Source: Siphonodentalium dalli (Eukaryota > Mollusca > Scaphopoda > Gadilida > Siphonodentaliidae). Taken from it: 64,000 nt of DNA. Location: NCBI GenBank assembly GCA_032622095.1, contig CP136066.1:2815784-2879783 (forward strand), written 5' to 3'. Of the stretch, positions 22,976 to 34,123 are shown in pieces; within the stretch, counting starts at the first letter, position 1; each line of letters opens with the position of its first letter. The position numbers and the translations under genes are program-made. Below the pieces are notes generated by a model that saw only the letters and a list, made by a program, of their open reading frames with translations, did no database searches and was not told the DNA's origin.

Positions 22976-23550
22976 ACAGGGCACTCAAAGAATTCTTGGA
23001 AAAATGACCACATCATGCTTGATTCTAGTTTGCAATTTGGGAACTACGCATTCATCAATATTTAACACATTTACAATGATTTTTCACAAGCAAATTCTTG
23101 ATGAATATATAACAATTAAACAGTGATTTATTTACAAACATCAATTTCAATGGAAAACTACATTACTTCCGATTGGACACTCGGAACTATCGGATCGTTC
23201 AATGAAAATGTTCCGTTGCGCTCGAAGGCGAAGATAAAATTATTGGCGCAATCAATAATCGCATTGAAATCACACCAAATTTTATTGTAATTGACCCACT
23301 CAACCCGCTGTCATTTCATAATCTAGCTAATCCACATTACTGCATGATTGGGAAATCATCAGATAAAAATAATGTAATTGTTCTGGCAAAGAATTGAATA
23401 TTTCTCAATCCAGTCGGCGGTGGGGGGGGGGATTCAGGGCACGTATGCCGGGGTGGATGTGTGGTCGACGGGACCAAAAAAAAAATTCCGCAACTCAAAA
23501 ATTTTGTTCCTGCATGTTTTTTTACTGTTTTTGCAATGAGTTTGGCTTAA

Positions 23551-23836
23551 AGGTACTCAATCCGATCAGATGCTCCTAAATTACTATTTCTTTGGCTTCA
23601 GGGTTATTGATTGGTTTAAACAGAAAACTCGAGCGGTAATAATTTACCACTCAATTGTTTCTGTTTAAACTCTAGTTTCTGGCCCAGAAAGAATTTAAAT
23701 AACTAACTTGAAAAATCTATATCTGATCACGCTGAGCTTTGACAGGTAGGTTCCTTGACACGATTCAAATATATTTTAACCCCGAAGCCAAAGAAATAGT
23801 AATTAGGAGTGTCTGATCGGATTGAGTACCTTTAAA
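23551..23836. mobile_element. MITE, AAAGGTACTCAATCCGATCAG family (copy B)
   Basis: Same site and ends as the element at 12576-12799, with about 60 extra bp in the middle (TTTCTGGCCCAGAAAG region). Copy A therefore carries an internal deletion or B kept a longer form. Confidence 0.8.
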
Positions 23837-24631
23837 ACACCTTAGAATAAGAGAAATAATGTAATTCTAACTGCTAAACTGGCTGCAGGCAGTTATCGTG
23901 TTGTATTTTGTTGCAAATTTTGAAATCCAAGATGGCCACTGGCAGCCATGTTTTTTTTAGCCGAATGACCACAAAATGACACATTCCTATTTACATGTTA
24001 TGTTAACATCCATGAATGCACAGAAATTCATGTACAGCTGTTTACAGTGAATCCCCCCCACCCTCGCAAATCTCTGTTTTTGTGATAAAATGGGGGTTGG
24101 GTGTCCAAACAATTTGGATGTGGGGATGAGTGAGTCCCAACTAGGGTCGAAAAGTAAAAATCAGCATACGTGCCTGAATTATTTTCCGAGCTCACCCCCT
24201 TATCCAGTTAGGATTCTCTCTTAACTAAAATATGGTAATACAGACCAAATAAGGAATTTACTATGATAGTATTGTGAGTTGTAAGTTGTAGATGCACCAA
24301 ACACAAATCCAAATATAAGGAAATGATGCATTATCGTGACTCTGCTTATAAACAATTCACTGCTCTTTTTATTCGACTTGCATTTTCTCTGACACAAAGA
24401 GTGTTTTGTGAATAATATCACATTCATATAATAATTATGCTATACTATATAATAGTATCTTCTTGAGGAAATTATCATAATTTGATAAATGTTATTTCTA
24501 AACTATAACCTAAATGAAGGCCGCCCGCCCCGAAGTCATGAAGAATGTGATTATTAACACCCCCATCCATGATGGGTATTTCACCTGTCATCAAACCATG
24601 CTACATGTATGACATGCCTGCAATAATGTTT

Positions 24632-24862
24632 TCATTTGCAGAATGATGTCCCCAGAGGGTGAGTTTAGTGATGGTACCCCGCACAGTGGGCTAGCATCAC
24701 CAAATACACCCTCTGGAGAGCTCATGCTGCTTACACCTCAGCAGAAGGAGGTTCACAGAGGGTGAATTTGGTGATGCTATCCCACTATGTGGGGTACCAT
24801 AACTAAATTCTTTCTCTGGGGAACTCATTCTGCAAATGACAGACACACTATTTCAAGGCTTG
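24632..24862. repeat. Large hairpin (copy B)
   Basis: Counterpart of 13745-13980. The arms around GGGTGAGTTTAGTGATGGTA and its complement are kept; the loop carries about 40 extra bp (CTCATGCTGCTTACACCTCA). Confidence 0.85.
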
Positions 24863-26205
24863 TTGGTATCATTTTATAAGACCTGTATGTTATATTTTAG
24901 TGAGGACTGTCAGCTAGAAGTCTTGCTGTGGAAGTAAATTGACTGGAAGACATACACTGGACCAAAGTTGGAACTTGGATGTATTCAATTTACAACTGTA
25001 CATGTAAGTTTTTATATAAATACGCATCACTTAGAAGATGTATAATCTGATTTGACGCCCCCTAAATAACTATTTCTTCAGCTTCGGGTTTAAATAATAT
25101 TTTATTTGAGTTGAGGATCCTATCCCTCAAAGCTCTGAGTTATCAAATCTGTTAATTTTATCCACCTCGATTATTTGTCAGCCTACCAAACATTCCACTG
25201 ACTTCTTCTAGAAATATGCAGATATACAAGATATTGAGAGGTCTCGCAAGGTCATCGCAAATCAATTTCGGAAGATAACATTATGAAAAGTAATGTTGGA
25301 TGACTATTGGCTTTCGGTGTAAATTTCCGTTGTTGTTCATGTTGTAACTGGATGATCCGGGGACAATCAGATCAGATTGTGCACCTTTAACAAAAAGCCT
25401 TATGTTGTATGTTTGTTGAATTTAGGTCTAAATTCCCTACCTATGGAAAAGAGTCCAAACAAATAATGTCTAGCAGATTGTGTACTTCTAAGTGTCATGG
25501 TATGGAATAAGACTAAATAAAATAATACCTGTGAAGGGTAACTGGAGATTAAAAAAACAGGGGCAATTGGGGGGGGGGGGGGTGAATAATCACTGCATTT
25601 TGCACTTTAATTCACAGAATATTGATGGCACTATATAAACCATAGCCATGATAGCCTTATAAATGGCCTAGTAAATATCCAATAACCTGATGTGCTTTTA
25701 AAGACAAATTAAAGTGATGTGAAACAATCCAGTGAGGTGTTCCCGGACCTGCTGATGGAATAATAAACAATCATGCCAAAATAATTTATCCAAATAGTCA
25801 GAAAACAACAATTAAAGTCAGTGACTAGTATAATAGTAGTGGGACAATCATTTCAGTAATGTTTATACTCAATAAGGTGCCCTGAATAAAGTAGTAAATG
25901 TTTACATTTGTGCGTGGTTCAACCGTTGTATTCTCTGAAATGCTACAGTGGATATGGTTGGAATGTTAGTTCTTAATCTCAGGTGTTTGCTACATAATTC
26001 CAGTGGGGATAGTGTTTGGATACTAACTGATTGTGTATATGCACCCATATATGCCTGTTTAAAAAAGGGGATGTATTATGCTGCATGTCTGTCTGTTAGT
26101 TCGCTTTTGGATTCCAGATGTCAGATGATAACCTTAGATAGTCTCAACTGAGTTGAATGGAATTTGAAATGTGTGTGTTTTAATGTACAAAATACAGGTC
26201 AATAA

Positions 26206-26457
26206 CCAATAACCTGATGTGCTTTTAAATACAAATTAAAGTGATGTGAAACAATCCAGTGAGGTGTTCCCGGACCTGCTGATGGAATAATAAACAAATA
26301 ATTTATCCAAATAGTCAGAAAACAAAATTGTTTTCTGACTATTTGGATAAATTATTTTGGCATGATTGTTTATTATTCCATCAGCAGGTCCGGGAACACC
26401 TCACTGGATTGTTTCACATCACTTTAATTTGTCTTTAAAAGCACATCAGGTTATTGG
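26206..26457. repeat. Near-perfect palindrome unique to copy B (arms about 120 bp)
   Basis: The left arm (AATAACCTGATGTGCTTTTA ... GTCAGAAAACAA) is followed directly by its own complement (TTGTTTTCTGAC ... AAGCACATCAGGTTATTGG). The right arm also contains GGCATGATTG, missing from the left arm. The arms duplicate sequence at 25677-25807, so this arose by an inverted duplication within copy B. Confidence 0.92.
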
Positions 26458-26624
26458 TGGAGATAGTGTTTTGGTTCAGCACGTCAATTTCACCAGAGTT
26501 AAAGGCCTTTTATTGGAATTGCCATGGGAATATTTTGCCATGTCCTAACAATGCTTTTAATATTCAATGAAATAAGTCTGCAATATATGTCTTTAAATTT
26601 GACTTTTCCTAAACATAGTATTTT

Positions 26625-26855
26625 ATGCATTTCTGTTCAGAGTATGTTCGTTCACTGGCATTGGAAACTTTAGTACCAGAATGTGCACAGCATACAGAGG
26701 AGGCATGTGTGTTATCTGTGCAGATACAATATGTTATTCGTCAACTTTTCATTCACAAATATTGCACCACAATATACAAGTGTGGTGCAGCCTGTGGGAA
26801 GTTAGTAACATGCTATGCTGTCAAGTGCTGCTATATTCATCAGATGCGAATATAA
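26625..26855 (+). CDS. Small ORF conserved between the giant copies (copy B version)
   Basis: 76 codons, same length as 15486-15716, about five residue differences and no premature stop. Function unknown; could be chance. Confidence 0.2.
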   Translation: MHFCSEYVRSLALETLVPECAQHTEEACVLSVQIQYVIRQLFIHKYCTTIYKCGAACGKLVTCYAVKCCYIHQMRI

Positions 26856-28209
26856 AGGAGTTTGCTGATCTTTAAATTTCTACTGCATGACAGGTGTAAA
26901 AACAGATGAGCTGTCATTCTTGGGAATGTTCAATATAAGAAGGGTGTGATGAACTATATATTAAGTGTTAATTCATTGCAATTGTTGCAATGGTGAGGTG
27001 TGCACATACATCAGGAATATACACTGCTGTGGAAGAATGGCTAGGATGACAATTATTTCTGCTGTATATGTTTGAATTAAAGTTTAATTTTCAAAATCTC
27101 ACTGTGTCTTCATTGATGTTTATCTTAAAACTTCATTCAACATTGATGCAACCAATTATGTCATTTGGACAATTTACTTCATCTTCGACTATTAATTTTG
27201 GTTGCTTATGATATGATTCATGAATGGGGTGGCCCTCACATGTGCAGGCAAATTACATGCCTCAATTTAAGGTTACTGACAGCACTTAAATGGTAGAATA
27301 GTCCTCAGAGGTTTGTGATTTCAGGAAATTTTACATGCAATTTGCCACATCTTGCAGCATCTTGTGGAATTTAGTTCTATGCCAGCATGCACACTTGAAA
27401 AATTAATCACAAAATTATGTGAGAAACACTTGACTGTTTGCGTACCAACTGTTTCTATCATAATAATTTCAGGACTGTGTAAACAGTAAATAAGTGATAA
27501 CCGTAAACAAAAAAATTACATGGTCACCGTTTATTTTCTGTTTACTTGGCAACCAACATTATTATGGTAGAAACCATAAAAAATAATGGGTTTTCGTATA
27601 ATTTAAGATTTGACCAATTGGCAAAAAGAACCCATATACATGTACATGTATGTTTGTGGGAGGGTATGAAAGGCATAATATAGAAATTTGATAGCCTGTA
27701 GCATGCAAGTGATCAGCTGAATTTTTGTACTGGAAATGGAATCTGGTGGCATCTGTTTCAGACTGTCTAAAGCCTTTTTATAATTAGCCCTTTAATATAT
27801 CAATGGATTGGTAATTATAATAAAAATCAATTTATGACTTTGGTCATAAATTAATTTTCATTATAATTTTACATGTCAAACTTGGAAAACCAAATTCATT
27901 CATGTGTTGCATATATTTTGTTGAGTATGGATATGGTACAATAAATGGGTGGATTTAGTGTACAGTACCCTTAAAGGTTACATAAGTATGTTGTATGGCC
28001 CATTTATCAATAAATTGTGCAAAAAAGGAACTTTTTGGTCAAAACCAAAATTGGTTTTTATCAAAACCAAAATTGGTTTCATATATAAAACTAGTTTGAG
28101 TTTTGATCAAAACCAGTTGGCGCTTGGTATTTGGTTTTGATCAAAACCTAATTTGGTTACATATATGGGACAAAAGTTCAATACCAATTTGGGTTTTGAA
28201 TGAAACCAA

Positions 28210-28480
28210 TTGCTCAATACCATTTGGTTTTGATCAAAACCAAAATTGGTTTCATATATTGATCAAGTCCTCAATACCATTTGGTTTTGATCAAAACCAA
28301 AATTTGTTTCATATATTGATCAAGTGCTCAATACCATTTGGTTTTGATCAAAACCAAAATTGGTTTCATATATTGATCAAGTGCTCAATACCATTTGGTT
28401 TTGATCAAAACCAAAATTGGTTTCATATATTTATCAAGTGCTCAATACCATTTGGTTTTGATCAAAACCACATGGTAGTG
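28210..28480. repeat. 57-bp tandem array built on GGTTTTGATCAAAACC (right end of copy B)
   Basis: The palindrome starts at 28226, 28283, 28340, 28397 and 28454, exactly 57 bp apart. Units also contain TTTCATATATTGATCAAGTG and CTCAATACCA. Copy A has only irregular copies here, so the array expanded in B. Confidence 0.95.
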
Positions 28481-28581
28481 TGGTATATGGTATTGATCAA
28501 AACCTAATTTGGTTACATATATGGGACAAAGTTCAAAACCAAATTTGTTTTTTTTTTTAAACCAAAATGTTTAAGAGTGTA

Positions 28582-29600
28582 ATACGGTAAAATGTTTAGG
28601 AAAATTGTTGCAGGCACAATGTGCCGTAAATCTGAGGAACATTTACCTGTTTTGTTAGGGTTCTATGTCCCACATGACTATGGCACTTTGTTTTTTAGGT
28701 TAAACATTTGGGTGGTCATATTATATTGTTGATATAGACTGTTAACAAGGGTACGCATCCAATATGCTATGTCGAGTTTATTGGCAGTCGAAAAAAAACT
28801 TCTGCCAATAACTTGGCAATAAGGCCCACACAAGGGCCAAAAAGTCGGACAAACCTGGTTTTCGAACTCGCCTGAAATATTATTACGGACAAACCTGGTT
28901 TTCGAACTCGTGCGATATATTGTTGCAGCAGACTCATATATCAAATATGGTTGTAATCAGTTAATATTTGATTGAGTTATCGCGCTAACAGGTGATAAAA
29001 TTGCAAAAAGGTCATCAGAGATGGATAACTCTTGTCAATAAGTTCGGACGTGACCCACTTTCTTCCCACTAATCCGTTCACAAATGTCAAAGTTATAAGG
29101 CATTCTTTATGTCAGCCCACCGCCGCCCGCCCGCCGCCAGTTCACCCGCCCGCCCACCAACCATCTCTCGTCAAACCATAAGTCGATTTTTTGAAAAACT
29201 CGACTAAACATGACTATTATAAAAAAAACTCGACTAAAAATGACTATTAGGCAGCTTCCACCGAATAACTGAGGGGAGGAATTTACTCAACATAAGTGCG
29301 CAAATAATACACACATACATTGAGTTGAGTTGAGTTTTTTTGTCACTTCAAGGGATGTAGTTGACATTTCAAGTTAGACGCCCTCTCTTAGCCCTTTCAT
29401 GGCGAGAGCTGCGCTAGTCAGCATTAAATACCATGTGCCCCATAGGTAGCCTCACATACATAATATAATGCACTGGCGTACAAGGGCAAGGTAAATAATG
29501 TTAGACTAATGTATTATCATTATACACACGTATATGGATACTAATTGACACTGTATCTCAACTTTGAGAAGAAGTTAAATTTTTATGATTAACAATAAAT
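28582..29600. other. Intergenic, no gene recognised
   Basis: Contains a short direct repeat (ACGGACAAACCTGGTTTTCG at about 28848 and 28885), a C-rich CCGCCCGCC stretch near 29120, and one diverged monomer of the 37-bp satellite at 29388-29432. Confidence 0.4.
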
Positions 29601-30480
29601 GGAATGATGAATTGCATTTTGAAATCCAAGATGGCTGCTGGTGGCCATGTTTTTTGGCCGAATTACCCCAGTATGACTCGCTTCCCATCTGCATGTCAAT
29701 GCCAACAGTCGTGACAAATTTCACAACGATCCGACCAAATATACGACTTGTAGCCCATGCCAAAAAATTTAGTCATGCAAAGAGTAAAATCAAAGATGGC
29801 TGTCGGCGGCCATGTGTTATGGCCAAATGACTCCAAAATGATTGGTTCCCATCTACATGTCAATGTCAACGCGACAAATGTCATCATGATCCGAACATAG
29901 GCACGACCTGTAGCCCATGCCAAAGGATCTATTCGTCCAAAGAGTAAACTCCAAGATATCTTCCAGATGCCATGTTGTATGACAGAATAACCCCAGAGTG
30001 ACTCGTTCCCATATACATGCCAATATCAACATGCACGACAAATTTCACGAAGATCAGACGAACAGTCAGGCTTGTAGCCCGTGCTAATTGATTGGAATTT
30101 GAAATCCAAGATGGCTGCTGTTGGCCATGACCCCAACATGACTCGTTTCCCATCTACATGCCAATGTCAACAGTCGTGACAAATTTCACAGTGATCCGAC
30201 CAACGATAAGACTTGTAGTCAATGCCAAAGGATTTAGTCACGCAAAGAGGAAATCCAAGATGGCTGCCAGCGGCCATGATTTATGCCGAAAAATCCCAAA
30301 ATGTATCGTTTCCATCTGCATGTCAATATTAACATCCACGACAAAATTTACTTTCACGATGATCAGACGAACACTCCAGCCTGTAGCCCGTGCTAATGGA
30401 TGCATTACGAAATCCAAGATGGCTGCTGGTGGCCATGTTTTTGACAGAATGGCCCCAAAATAGATCGCTGGACGTAGTAC
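29600..30480. repeat. Tandem repeat, about 160-bp unit, five to six copies
   Basis: Each unit has AAATCCAAGATGGCTGCTGG, a GGCCATG block, CATCTGCATGTCAATG, ACGACAAATTTCAC, GATCCGACCAA and CTTGTAGCCCATGCC in the same order, with spacings varying from about 110 to 165 bp. Similar single pieces (AAATCCAAGATGGCCGCTGG) occur at 12890 and 23928. Short ORFs on both strands are by-products. Confidence 0.9.
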
Positions 30481-30489
30481 AGGTCATGT

Positions 30490-31130
30490 TACATATTTTT
30501 TTGGATAAGCATTTCCCACCTGGAAATGGAAATCGTATCAGCATATATACCTACATAATTATGTTGAAATAATAGGCAAAAACACCCATCCCTCAGTGCC
30601 ATAACATTCGCCGGAAATTGGAATCAAGAATGATGAATAATGCGCAGTGTTTGGTTTTATTATATATATCACATATAAGAAGTGTAATATGCGAATTTCC
30701 ATCCTTATGCACTGGTATACGACTATCAAAACACAAGATGGTGTCCAATATGGTGGCCAATTTTTTATTTTAACACCTACTGAACGGCCAGACAAACGTC
30801 GAGAACAAGTAAATCACAGTGGTATATTTTATATTATTGAAATGACTACATAATTAACATTTCATGTCAAACATTTCAAATTAATCCATTTTATCAATTA
30901 ATGCAATAAAAAGCAAAAACTTAACCCTCCCCAAATGTCATACAATTCGAAATAAAGGCATCGCCGGGTACTTGAACCGAGAACGATAGAACAATGGGAA
31001 TATCTGGTTTTAATTAATGCAGAAGGCATATGCTTGTTGACAAATATATATATCGTCATTCGATATTTACTTGTGAGTCATTTGAACATATTACTTGTTG
31101 TCGAACTCATATTTTATATAATAGCAGAAT
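30490..31130. other. Intergenic, no gene recognised
   Basis: AT-rich; nothing supportable on either strand apart from an AAGATGGTGTCCAATATGGT fragment resembling the preceding tandem repeat. Confidence 0.35.
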
Positions 31131-31139
31131 GAGTCTACA

Positions 31140-31310
31140 TGTATGTATATTTTGAATTGATCGAGTGTTGGAGCCTCAACAGCGAAGTCTCGCAGAGAGT
31201 TCCAGCTATTTACCACCCTCTACGTGAAGAAATATTTTCCTATGGCCTTGTTAACAATGGGCATCTGTTATGTCCCCTTGTTCTTCCTGATGAATGTCTT
31301 TCTAATTGGC
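31140..31310 (-). pseudogene. LINE ORF2 3' end remnant
   Basis: On the minus strand, RTRGHNRCPL is followed, after a stop and frame change, by KYFFT*RVVNSWNSL and then VEAPTLDQFK. This is the standard C-terminal pattern of CR1/Jockey-type ORF2 (TRGH..KL ... FF..RVVN.WN.LP ... FK). It continues the remnant at 31830-32165, separated by an insertion. Confidence 0.8.
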
Positions 31311-31321
31311 CACTGGCATTG

Positions 31322-31480
31322 ATATAAGGATTAACTGTCATGTGGACTGTTTTTATGGAGATGTAACCGTGAGGTAAGTGGACATAACTTGTGTAAAACC
31401 CGATTACATACAAGTTATGACCACTTACCTCACGGTTACATCTCCATAAAAATAGTCCACATGACAGCTAATCCTTATAT
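31322..31480. repeat. Palindrome (arms about 70 bp) within the broken LINE
   Basis: The left arm, ATATAAGGATTAACTGTCAT onward through GAGGTAAGTGG, pairs with the right arm ending ATGACAGCTAATCCTTATAT; about four mismatches and a short loop near 31405. It lies between two parts of one LINE, so it is probably a small foldback insertion. Confidence 0.88.
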
Positions 31481-31482
31481 TT

Positions 31483-31825
31483 ATATACATTTAGCGAAAA
31501 AGCCACTTTTGTAAAATTTAATGTATTTAAATCAAAAAGTGTATGGTGACAAAAACAGCCCAAAATACCCAATAGCACCCTTGGCAAAAGTTAATAGGAA
31601 CAATTTCTCTTCATATTGAAACCCGATGATGTATTAAGTCAATCCTGCGCGAGTCCAAATGCACCAAAAACATTACGCGTTCGTCTTTCCAAACCCAATG
31701 ACGTATCGATGGTGTTATGAGCTTGGTGTTATGAGCCGTTGCGCATTCACCGAGAAATAACTGCAACTAGCCACGTGGGCGCCGACCAATCAGAATGCTT
31801 GATTTAGTGATGACAACACTTAGTA
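31483..31825. other. Unassigned sequence interrupting the LINE
   Basis: No LINE similarity and no gene. Together with the palindrome it separates NGNYDI (about 31830) from TRGH (about 31270), which are normally about 20 residues apart. Confidence 0.45.
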
Positions 31826-31829
31826 TGTA

Positions 31830-32165
31830 AATATCGTAATTACCATTCAACAGTTTATATACCGGTACCTCAATTAGATCTCCTCTAAATATTCGATAGT
31901 TTAAGGACATCAGATTAAGTCTTATCATTCGGTTTCGGTAGCATAGAGCTTTGATTTGACGAACTAGTTTCGTTTCTTTTCTTTGTATTTCTGTAAGACA
32001 ATGTTTTGATATTTGTGATGTGGGCTCCATGCAGTCACATTATTCGATGATAGGTAGAGCGATCAGAAAGTGTCGATGTCCAAGTTCGTGAAAGTTCTGT
32101 TGACTATGCCGATGATTTGAGAAGCTTTATTGTTTTAGGATATTATAGGAAGGCTAATCTGGCCA
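31830..32165 (-). pseudogene. LINE reverse transcriptase C-terminal remnant
   Basis: On the minus strand: KASQIIGIVNRTFTNLD, a stop, then after a frame change IQRKETKLVRQIKALCY, LNLMSLNYRIFRGDLIEV and YKLLNGNYD. These match the RT thumb/C-terminal region of CR1/Jockey-type LINEs (KAN..LG.I.R.F..LD ... IQRRATK ... L.SLEYRR.RGD.IE.YK...G.YD). Non-functional. Confidence 0.85.
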
Positions 32166-32497
32166 TGTCAAATTGAGCTATAGCGATGGGATATATCACA
32201 GGACAACACATTTCGTGTTTTCGTAGGGTGTGTATTCGCTTGATGTATTATAGTTGCAGTAACTAGAATGACCACGTGAATTGCTTTCGATGTTTAGGTA
32301 TGAACAATGGCTGGGCCATGCACTCTTGGCGGGAACACAATGCCTCCGATTTTTGATCCGCATTTAGAAGCTTTCTGGTGCGGTCAATGAGAAACATGCA
32401 GTAATAAGCCGAAGTTTTTTTGTAATAATTTGAAGAATTAGTTGTTTTAACGGAATTCTGAGGCGGTGCATTCATGTAACCAATATATTTTATATTA
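32166..32497. other. Intergenic, no gene recognised
   Basis: No supportable coding sequence. Confidence 0.35.
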
Positions 32498-33012
32498 TCT
32501 AATATATATTTTGGGACTTCTGTCTGTTTGTCTGTATGTATGTATGTTTATTATCAATGGCCGGGAAAACTGCCCGACGGATATCGACGAAATTTGATAC
32601 CTAGGGTACTTTGGACCGGGTAGTGTTTTGGACGGGTCAAATCGTGACCCCGACATGACCTTGACATTAAAAATGGTCAATTCAAGGTCAAATCGGGTAA
32701 AACGGACGGATTTCGACGAAATTTGATGCCTAGGGTTACTTTTGTCCGGGGAGTGTTTTGGACGAGTCAAATCGTGACCCCGACATGATCTTGACCTTCA
32801 AAAATTTCAATTCAAGTTCAAATTGGGTAAAATCTGACGGATTTCGACGGGTACTTTTGTCGGGTACTTTTGTCCGGGGAGTGTTTTGAACGGGTCAAAT
32901 CATGACCCCGACCTGACCTTGACCTTCAAAATGGTCAATTCAAGGTCAAAGACCGTCTTTCGCCGGAACGGAGAGGGGAAACAGCCCAGACGAAGTCGGG
33001 CCCACCAGCTAG
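32498..33012 (+). mobile_element. Short non-autonomous Helitron (515 bp)
   Basis: Starts A|TCTAATATATATTTTGG and ends CTAG|T, preceded by a hairpin GCCCAGACGAAGTCGGGC (32984-33001) and a 7-nt spacer. TC...CTRR, a 3' hairpin and insertion between A and T are the defining Helitron features. The interior is a minisatellite of about 125 bp (GACGGGTCAAATCGTGACCC, TGACCTTGACATT, GGTCAATTCAAGGTCAAAT, CGACGAAATTTGATGCC). Two relatives lie in tandem at 62580-63469. Confidence 0.85.
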
Positions 33013-33013
33013 T

Positions 33014-33615
33014 AATTCATATGTATGCTAATAACATAATCTTGAGGGCGTTACCATTTCTGATTATGGTTTTCTTATATATTGCTAGCGGGAACACAGC
33101 TACACCATGGTGCATTTATTCAGCGTTGGGGAGGCGTGCAGCACCGTTGTGCGATTTGCGCGCATTTATTTATATCTTAAACATGGCAGCGGTCCGTTGT
33201 GATTTTCGCCCGCATTCTGATCGTTCAAACATTTTGATTTAAACAAAGCAATTAATATTTATTTTTGATTTAATTTCACTGTATTGTCTATTTAACTTCT
33301 TGCTCAATTTAACAAATTGTTTTTCTTTGAATTAAAATATTATAACATTATAATATTTTAATTCTACGTTATAACATTCCCGAGTCACCACACCCAATTT
33401 GGTTGAATCGGTCAATGGCTCTGCTGTCTGCGATAATCGTGAACAGACAATGATAGACATATCATGTGTAGATAGATACATGCCAATGTATTCCTCATAA
33501 CATTGCTTCACGGGAAGACCTCGTGTGTTGTCATACACTTGTGTTTATAGACCGTGCAAATGATACGCCCGGGTGCTCTTGGTAGCGAAACCCAACGACC
33601 AATCATATCCAATTA
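33014..33615. other. Intergenic with a short AT-rich hairpin
   Basis: No gene recognised. At 33329-33364 a perfect 17-bp inverted repeat with a 2-nt loop (GAATTAAAATATTATAA, loop CA) is present. Confidence 0.5.
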
Positions 33616-33620
33616 ACTGC

Positions 33621-33716
33621 AATGTCTGGGACGAAAACAAACACAATGTCTGGGACGAAAACAAACACAATGTCTGGGACGAAAACAAACACAATGTCTG
33701 GGACGAAAACAAACAC
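33621..33716. repeat. 24-bp minisatellite, four identical copies
   Basis: AATGTCTGGGACGAAAACAA plus ACAC repeated four times without change by eye, indicating recent expansion. Confidence 0.97.
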
Positions 33717-34105
33717 CCAAGTATGTTGTTAACATGGGGAAATCGGCAACATGTCACACAAAAGATTCTCAAAGTGCAGCTTTAATAAGATATTGCGAAT
33801 GGGATGTCGATTTGTTTCATGTATCATGGCTATAAATAGACGCACTACACTGGTCACACATAAGGCGTATTATCGTATTGCGTTGCAGGTAAACAGCCAT
33901 GGCCGATTGCACTTGACAAATAGTATATGGAATGAAATGCAACGAATGTAACTTACTACAGTAATTACTGACATAACGTGCTGGTGAACATAGCTCATTA
34001 TCGTTCCAGAATGATGTACTCACGTGTTGTGTTATTTGTGATTTAATTCCTGACAAATAACTCGTATATCTTGTGACACGAAAACACCCGACTGTTGTTG
34101 CAGGC

Positions 34106-34123
34106 GAAAGTGAAACCGAAAGT
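34106..34123 (+). promoter_or_regulatory. ISRE-like triple GAAA motif
   Basis: GAAAGTGAAACCGAAAGT: three GAAA cores each two bases apart, the pattern bound by interferon regulatory factors (GAAANNGAAA). TATA-like TTATAAATA follows at about 34372 and a small ORF at 34510. Function is inference; no transcript start is known. Confidence 0.4.

Larger units (their letters stand above)
19718..28581. mobile_element. Giant TIR element, copy B (about 8.9 kb)
   Basis: Same orientation and order of parts as copy A: left end CTACACTGACAATAAATTCGG, palindrome zones at 19740-19850, 20390-20960 and 21040-21420, MITE, hairpin, the 76-codon ORF, and a right palindrome cluster ending GTTTAAGAGTGTA. Most blocks differ from copy A by a few percent by eye. 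Differences are discrete: B carries a Harbinger-type MITE (22302-22667), an extra inverted duplication (26206-26457) and an expanded 57-bp array (28210-28480), and lacks A's Harbinger fragment. No clean target duplication is visible (flanks AATCCGTT and ATACGGTA). Confidence 0.7.

Noticed and set aside
8842-28581. Simple tandem segmental duplication or assembly duplication
   Set aside because: Copies differ by a few percent and by discrete nested insertions, and homology ends at inverted termini with an unrelated 2.5-kb spacer; this fits two insertions better, though only alignment would settle it.
29575-30544. Overlapping ORFs on both strands as short proteins
   Set aside because: They follow the tandem repeat unit, overlap each other on opposite strands and match no family.
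32495-33242. ORFs with repeated GSRFDPSKTLPG-like segments (also 62587-62989)
   Set aside because: They are translations of the Helitron minisatellite; the same repeat codes differently in each frame.
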